64,000 nucleotides of DNA from assembly GCF_000003815.2 (NCBI RefSeq), contig NC_049990.1, positions 3,542,145-3,606,144 on the forward strand. The letters run 5' to 3'. Shown here in pieces: positions 58,271 through 64,000 of this stretch (within the stretch, counting starts at the first letter, position 1; every line of letters begins with the position of its first letter). This stretch comes from Branchiostoma floridae. Lineage: Eukaryota > Chordata > Leptocardii > Amphioxiformes > Branchiostomatidae. The notes beneath the pieces were generated by a model that was not told the DNA's origin, made no database searches, and saw only the letters and a list, made by a program, of their open reading frames with translations. Both the position numbers and the translations under genes were made by a program.

Positions 58271-59879
58271 ATGTGGGCGCTGCGACACTGCCGTCATCTT
58301 CTCACCACTCATGATCACTGGAGCTGTCCATGGAGGGAAAAAATAGGCGTCAAGTCCCGAGCAGTAGAGACATTGTCCGACGTCGAGGCGCAGAATATGG
58401 CAGGGAAATCTCAAGAAATCTCTGAAACGCACAGTGAACAGGAAGTGGCTGCTCTGATGAATCAAGGAGGTTCTATCGAATCTTCAGTTCCTCCTTCTAT
58501 CGAACCTCATTCTATGAAATATCATTCGATAGAACAAGAGCCTCCATCTATCGAACCTCAGAATCCTTCTATGGAACCTCATCACAAAGAACCCCTTGAT
58601 CCTGCTACAGAACCTCATTCTATCGAAACACTTTCTATAGAACCTTGGCAATCAAAGGAATTCGAAGCTGTTCATGATTCAGAGAGAACAAGAAGAGAGC
58701 CGCTGTGGACGGAGGCAGAAATGGAGCGGTTCTGGGGCGTCCTGGAGCCGCACGTACGGTGGCTGTCTGCCGGGGAGGCGGCCGTCCCCGTCTGTACGAT
58801 AGAACTGGTGGACCCGGGCAGGGGGCTGAGCCCGTGCGACCTGAGGTTCTGTATGTGGGACATACAGGAGCTGATCTGGGACGGAAGGTACAGTCAGGCG
58901 CTGGCCGGGCTCAGAAGGGTCCGGGAACTCGCGAACACGTCGTGGGAAGGTCAGAAAGGCGACAGCGTGATGTTCCTGTCTGAAGAAAAGGACGAAGTGG
59001 AACTGTTTAAGGAACTGTTCATGAAGTTTGAACCAGTCAGGTGAGACAATTGCGCTAAGTAGACTTTAAATCTGATTCCTTTGCCGAGGCCTGTTAGGAA
59101 GTCAAACATGTAGTTTTGAACGAGTAAACGTCATCATGGTTTAGTCGGTAGAGAGGTCTATGCCTATTCTCTCATTTGCAAGAAGTTGTCTGAAATTAGC
59201 CTACGGTGTCCGACTATAAAGTAGGACTTGTTTGGCAACTTTCTGGCACACTTTAGCACGAGCACCGTGCTGTAATGTAAACAAAGGCCCTTTCGATGAG
59301 TAACTTAGGTAAGGCCGTACTGGCTTGATTTTATTACTGACACCCTTCGGCACCCTTAAACTGATGCGGGGGGAAATAGAGATCGGCCAAACAATATGCT
59401 TACATTTTGAAATGTCAAGTGATTGAACACACAGAAAATTGTATTAACAACAATAGATTCGATATGCATGTATCATTCTCAATGAAGTACGCGGTCCTGT
59501 TTTAAATTTAGAAGATAACAGCACGCTATCTTCTACTATTGATCATTATATTCAGGGAGCACTCAGTCAGAGTTGGCCGACCATACATAACCTCAAAGAC
59601 AATGATAGAAAGAGACATTGGACTGTCGGGGTCTAGTTAAGTGTCTGCCATGAAGGACAGATCATTCTGGAAAACTTGTGCTTTGGACTGTGCTTCAGCG
59701 GTGTAACCGGATGAATTATGATGATGATGATGACTCAGTCTTGTTATTCTTGTTTTCTATTCCATTCCCGTTGTTTTGTCCAGCCATTCAGCCGGGCTTT
59801 CTTGTGTTGTGAGATCACGGTGTTCTGATCTCTTTGCAGAAAACGACAGATGAACAATTTCAAGCAAGTCACCTTATGA
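58271..59879 (+). CDS. Unrecognised 269-aa protein with SIEP repeats, 2 exons
   Basis: Exons 58271-59040 and 59840-59879 join in phase (AG + A) to 269 aa ending KRQMNNFKQVTL. An in-frame TAG lies 15 bp before the first ATG, so the ORF is closed; Met at 58397 (MAGKSQ) is a possible later start. Residues about 70-130 carry seven or more loose copies of Ser-Ile-Glu-Pro-(His/Gln), hydrophilic and probably disordered. The last ~125 residues look folded: LWTEAEMERFWGVLEPHVRW, then AAVPVCTIELVDPGRG, RFCMWDIQELIWDGRYSQAL and FLSEEKDEVELFKELFMKFE. Codon use changes from AT-rich in the repeat part to GC-rich in the C-terminal part. No signal peptide or membrane helix. I do not recognise the family. Confidence 0.6.
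59620..59725 (+). mobile_element. LINE tail fragment (possible)
   Basis: 'ttcagcggtgtaaccggatgaa' followed by (TGA)n resembles LINE 3' ends closing in a trinucleotide repeat. It lies in the intron of the preceding gene. Confidence 0.35.
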
Positions 59880-60250
59880 CCTTGTACATGATGATGACGT
59901 AGGACTACAGCCTAGCAACGTCTGGTGACAAGTTACCCATTGCGCCATGGAGAAGAACTACGCTTGAAGTACATGAAAGGAAGAATATACATTTGTACAA
60001 ACTGAAGACGTATGAATATGCCAGACGAATACCTTACATCTGCTTGCTTTGTGCCAGTCCGGACACAAAGGCCACACGTAAAAGTGCAAACGTCACCTGA
60101 ATAGTTGATGAAAGCAACAGAGGTTTCCAAAATTAAACGCTGAACGAAAAGCATATATAGTACTGCACCTGTAATGTTGCTGGTATCCAATGCTGACTGC
60201 TGATTCTCAGAAAACCCATAATCAAGTTAATATGCCCACAAAAATATTGC

Positions 60251-60322
60251 TTCCCACACCGGGAATCGAACCCGGGCCTTGGCGGTGAGAGCGCCAAATC
60301 CTAACCACTAGACCATATGGGA
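60251..60322 (-). tRNA. tRNA-Glu (CTC), copy 1
   Basis: 72 nt starting TCCCATATGGTCTAGTGGTT with anticodon loop GCTCTCACC (CTC), box B GGTTCGATTCC and a 7-bp acceptor stem (TCCCATA/TGTGGGA). A T5 run follows. Intact. Confidence 0.95.
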
Positions 60323-61088
60323 CTGACTTGCTCAATAGGCTCGCAAAAATTGTCTTCACAATCGGAATTGTCGGCATCGCTCGATATTTTTCTATCAAAT
60401 ACCAACCATTTCTGAAGTAACATGCAACAGAGTGCGCTTCATTTTGTTATCGCTAGATGTCGCAAAATCACAGACTCGTTGTTGACTTGAGCAAATAACA
60501 CACCATAAACAATAAATTGTTTTTGAATTCCAGCAACTTTGTGAAGCGCCTTTTGGGCATTGTTAATTTTTTTCTATTAAATATCCTTTCTGGACAAGTC
60601 TACATTGCATGAAACGTATTTATCCTGCTAGGAATTTGTTAAGGGTGTTGTCCCATTTCTAAATCCGTTAGTTTAGGTCCATACCTACATTTCTCCGACC
60701 CGAAGTAATGTTAACAAAAGTTGAATGTTTCCTAAGGTCTTTTTTCACCGAACATCCAATCCAGACTGTCTTTTTAATAAAATTTATATATTCGTTTGAT
60801 ATTCAGACTAGGGGATAGCCCATTGCTCCTAACTATCACAATGATATCCAACAAAAAACGCAAAACCATCACTGATCGTTGGGTTCCACTTATTAGTAAA
60901 GTACTTTGCGCTTCAATGCTTTGCACGAATTATTGGTGTTCTTTAGAATAGAGATTTCCACGTCATCTTGCGACAAGCCACAAAAGTGCACCTTTCAGCA
61001 GCATCTCTAATGACGTAATTATTGGGGTGCACTTGATGGACAATATCGAGTGGTAAGACAATTTTTCTGTCAACGCCTTACAAGCATC

Positions 61089-61160
61089 TCCCATATGGTC
61101 TAGTGGTTAGGATTTGGCGCTCTCACCGCCAAGGCCCGGGTTCGATTCCCGGTGTGGGAA
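61089..61160 (+). tRNA. tRNA-Glu (CTC), copy 2
   Basis: Same 72 nt as copy 1, on the other strand, followed by AGCAATTTTTT, a good pol III terminator. Intact. Confidence 0.96.
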
Positions 61161-61173
61161 AGCAATTTTTTAA
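61161..61173 (+). terminator. Pol III T-run of tRNA-Glu copy 2
   Basis: A run of T starts six bases after the tRNA 3' end. The AGCAAT before it is also present after copies 1 and 3. Confidence 0.8.
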
Positions 61174-61839
61174 CACATCAAAGTTTTAAGCAAATGATTT
61201 GGTGAAAATCTGCTTTTTAATCCCGCTTTTTCATATCGTTTTCAACGACTGTGCAACAGAATTCTATCCTCTGGATTCATCGTAGTCTTCACCACACTTA
61301 CAATTATGGCTGAAATATAGTACAAATGTAGGGAGAACAATTTAAAATTACCAAGGTTACAACTGCTAACATCTGCTTGGAGGTTTCATCATCAGAAGGG
61401 TAGATTTTCTTGGATTGTGTATTCTACCCAGGTAGCTTTGCGCCCAGCGGGGTGTAGGGTTCCGTTTCATTAGGAGAAGGCTGATAAGATTGTAGCTTAT
61501 TAGTGAGAAATAAATCAACTCTGGTGACAGGCTTATACATGGGAGGTCTGATAGAAGATACTGTGAAACTTGAAACTATCGCGGTGGTTTTGTTATCCGA
61601 TGACGCCCTAGCCCTAACAGCGAATCCATTACACCGCGAACATGCGTTTACATTGCTTTAGATACTATACTGCAGAATTGCTTCAGCCATGGGTCTAAAA
61701 CAAAGCATCCCATCGTCTCATCGCGAAATCAAGTCATTGCGAAAGTAACTGAACGTAACAGAAACACTCGTAGCTTTATTTTTTTTTTATCGTTATCAAT
61801 GTACGTAGATTACGACATTGACATATATAATGATAATAA

Positions 61840-62650
61840 TGAATGAAGACCTTTATTGTACATTCATACCCACTGGGTTTAGTACAGGTCACAACAAATG
61901 ATACAACATGATATGATGATACAATGAATCTACACTACTCAAGGATCGTATTCTACTGCGTACATTCGGCTTCTTCTCGTTTCTTTGTGATATTGAAAAT
62001 GTAAGAACAGACATGCTTTATAAGTAAAGGCCTGTCTAGATTCATAAGGAATATAAATTTGTCTATATTACTTAGTTGTATGAAGTGGGGGAACATGGAT
62101 TCTATTAGTCTGTAGAGTTCAGCTCTCTCTTTCTTGTACAAACTACATTCTACTACAAAATGGTGTTCGTCTTCTAACTTATCTAGATTGCAGTATCTAC
62201 ATATTCGTTGTTCTAGAGGAGTGCGGTTATGTCTTCCGGTTTCGATGTGTAATTTGTGGCAACTGACTCGTAGTTTTGTGACGGCCGTCCTGTGCCGAAT
62301 ATTGTCAATATCCAGGTATTGTTCCACATTATAAGTGGACTTGAACAGTCTGTAAGACCTCAATTTGTTTTTAGCGGATCCACCTTTGTTGTCATTGTGT
62401 ATCTCTCTTAGAAAAGTTTGAAAATAAATGTCTTTCAGACGCTGATTGATAGAATTGATAATTTGAGACGAATTTGTATTGTGCTGTAGAGGACAATGCC
62501 ATACATAACCATAGCCGCATTCCTCCAGTGACTGGCGAACTCCTGACGCCCAACACTTGGCTCCAGCCTTGTCTAAATCTATCTGGCAAGAAAGAGCGTC
62601 TGACTGGAAACTGTCTGCTGGTACTTTCTGGCGAAGTCTAATTAAGTGAT
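61840..62650 (-). mobile_element. LINE C-terminal fragment with 3' tail
   Basis: The minus strand is open from about 62640 to 61953 (one frame, 5'-truncated): LRQKVPADSFQSDALSCQ, then WHCPLQHNTNSSQIINSINQ, then RICRYCNLDKLEDEHHFVVE (zinc-knuckle Cys-Cys-His-Cys) and FPHFIQLSNIDKFIFLMNL. The UTR ends 'acaataaaggtcttcattcatta'. This is the end of a CR1/L2-like LINE, not a host gene. Confidence 0.8.
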
Positions 62651-62935
62651 AATATCGGGTGTATTTGCAGCCAGTGCCATAGGCAGGACGAGGTACCCAA
62701 TGTGTTGAGTAATGAGGCTGATTAACGTGGTCGAGGCACCTCCTCGAGCACGGGACCCCCGTTTTACGTCCCTCCCGGAAGACGATTTCGTTGAAAGCTT
62801 CGTGAGGCTACAGCAATCCGGACGTCCTTGGTTGGTCCCCCATCCAAGCACTGTCCGGACCGCGCGTTGCTTAACTTCCGAGATCGAGGGATCGGGTGTA
62901 CCAACGCCCCACGCGGCCATGATTTGGTGTCGCTT
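62650..62935 (-). mobile_element. 5S rRNA-derived SINE
   Basis: The minus strand of 62800-62925 follows 5S rRNA: CACCCGATC..., TCTCGGAAGTTAAGCA, GTGCTTGGATGGGGGACCA and GGATTGCTGTAGCC, so the internal promoter regions are kept but diverged. The body ends with 'cctcattactca' and 'ctgcaaatacaccc', then joins the LINE fragment. A body fragment also lies at 18590-18630. Confidence 0.8.
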
Positions 62936-63375
62936 TTAGAATGATGTTTATTTATAAATTGACCTAAATATCAAGGGGATAACTTGATGATAAGGCTATA
63001 GGCACACCACTAAGGGCCGTCCATTTGTGGGACGACTTCTATTCGTGTGGGGTTGGGTAACAAGGGGAGGATCCGTTTAATAAACCTTACGGGTCGTCTT
63101 GTGTGGAACAAGACATCTGTGTGTTACCACTTCTTAAGAAGTCCAAAGTCAAGTTGTCCGTTTGTTGCACCGTCAGTATCAGTCAGTCAATCACCCTTTC
63201 TGAGGATGACAGCTCATCTTCTGTTCAGGGGATCTAATCTCCCATCCAGTACAGTTCCAACGGAAATACTAGTAGTCTGATATGATCAAACAAAAGTCAA
63301 AGCATCTCAAAGAAGAAAGTCAGGCTGTACTTGGCTGTACTGTGATACAATGGAAAGACTGTATGGGTGGAAGAA

Positions 63376-63560
63376 GTATAGTAGAAGTCGTTTAATTGCA
63401 CATCCATTTGCCAGTGAATTTTGTGCAATTATCCGGGTACGTGGTTCTTCATCTTCTTTCGTGGTGCAACAATGCGAAGTTTAATACCCAGCTGGACCGT
63501 TGCAATTGACAGAAGTGTGCGGTAATCCATTGTGTAATTAACTCGCTTATAGTATAGGCA
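63376..63560. mobile_element. MITE related to 19465-19638
   Basis: Ends 'tatagtagaagtcgtttaattgcac' and 'gtgtaattaactcgcttatagtata' are inverted copies; 'gtgcaattatcc' and 'gtgcaacaatgcgaag' lie inside. Confidence 0.65.
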
Positions 63561-63661
63561 ATGATATGATTGTAATTGTCACTAGAAGCAACTAGCGATA
63601 TTGCTATCAGGTTCGGAATGTTGCGGTAAACCATAAAACCACATTGGGAAAAAAGATTGCT

Positions 63662-63733
63662 TTCCCACACCGGGAATCGAACCCGGGCCTTGGCGGTGAG
63701 AGCGCCAAATCCTAACCACTAGACCATATGGGA
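63662..63733 (-). tRNA. tRNA-Glu (CTC), copy 3
   Basis: The same 72 nt as copies 1 and 2, followed on the minus strand by GCAATCTTTTTT. Intact. Confidence 0.96.
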
Positions 63734-64000
63734 GATACTTGACGAACATACAAGACATTTAGTCTACAACATTATAAAATTTCCTCGTTGAATGAAGTAA
63801 GCATTGATTTGCATCGATTTTGTAATATAATACAATGTGATCTAATATAATGCGATAATCTAAACAAACACAGCTGCATACGTTTGTGAAGGTTAGACAT
63901 CCAGGAATCGTTAAAATTGAAGACGAATAAATCTTTACTTCTGGATACTTTATTTTTATACAGACGTTTAGGAAGGCATCCGCCTTCCTTCCTCAGTGAA

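Larger units (their letters stand above)
59880..64000. other. Right-hand interval with tRNA genes and repeats
   Basis: No protein gene is supported. Contents are three tRNA-Glu genes, a LINE 3' fragment, a 5S-derived SINE, and a MITE at 63376-63560. Confidence 0.6.

Noticed and set aside
61953-62363. 136-codon minus-strand ORF as a host gene
   Set aside because: Zinc-knuckle and flanks match LINE C-termini, with a LINE tail downstream.

Overview
The window is animal nuclear DNA. Its genes are split by introns with GT-AG boundaries and compatible phases, it has eukaryotic tRNA genes, and it is dense in short DNA transposons, LINE tails and tRNA/5S-derived SINEs. The gene content (UFC1, a two-Ig TIR receptor, a beta-trefoil secreted protein) and the style of repeats suggest an invertebrate chordate, most likely a lancelet (Branchiostoma). 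The species name is inference. All gene models were spliced by eye by joining open exons with matching phases and splice sites.

Layout. 1-386: first coding exon of a rhodopsin-type GPCR on the minus strand, running off the left edge. 386-7269: gene-free, with SINE, LINE and foldback repeats. 7270-16297 (+): ufc1, the E2-like enzyme of UFMylation, six exons, 169 aa; intron 4 holds an array of about 340-bp repeats. 18382-32097 (+): a 19-exon, 863-aa relative of tyrosyl-DNA phosphodiesterase 1 whose catalytic residues are mostly replaced. It carries a triplicated in-frame exon, an intronic minisatellite that captured part of an exon, and decaying copies of its own last exon downstream. 36285-42150 (-): a 461-aa IL-1-receptor-like protein (signal peptide, two Ig domains, one membrane segment, TIR domain). 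47072-56728 (+): a protein with an IL-1/FGF-like beta-trefoil C-terminus and two alternative first exons, each behind its own TATA box; one encodes a signal peptide and the other does not. 58271-59879 (+): an unrecognised 269-aa protein with Ser-Ile-Glu-Pro repeats. 59880-64000: three identical tRNA-Glu genes, a LINE 3' fragment and a 5S-derived SINE. A tRNA-Asn gene lies between receptor and trefoil gene.

How the parts may fit. The Ig-TIR receptor and the trefoil gene are divergent neighbours about 4.9 kb apart. The TIR domain has the Val-Gly BB-loop form of IL-1 receptors. The trefoil gene has secreted and leaderless forms, as vertebrate IL1RN does, and an NF-kB-like site just upstream of the leaderless promoter's TATA box. 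This makes a linked ligand-receptor pair a reasonable hypothesis; nothing in the sequence proves binding. UFC1 and the TDP1-like gene share a strand but show no functional link.
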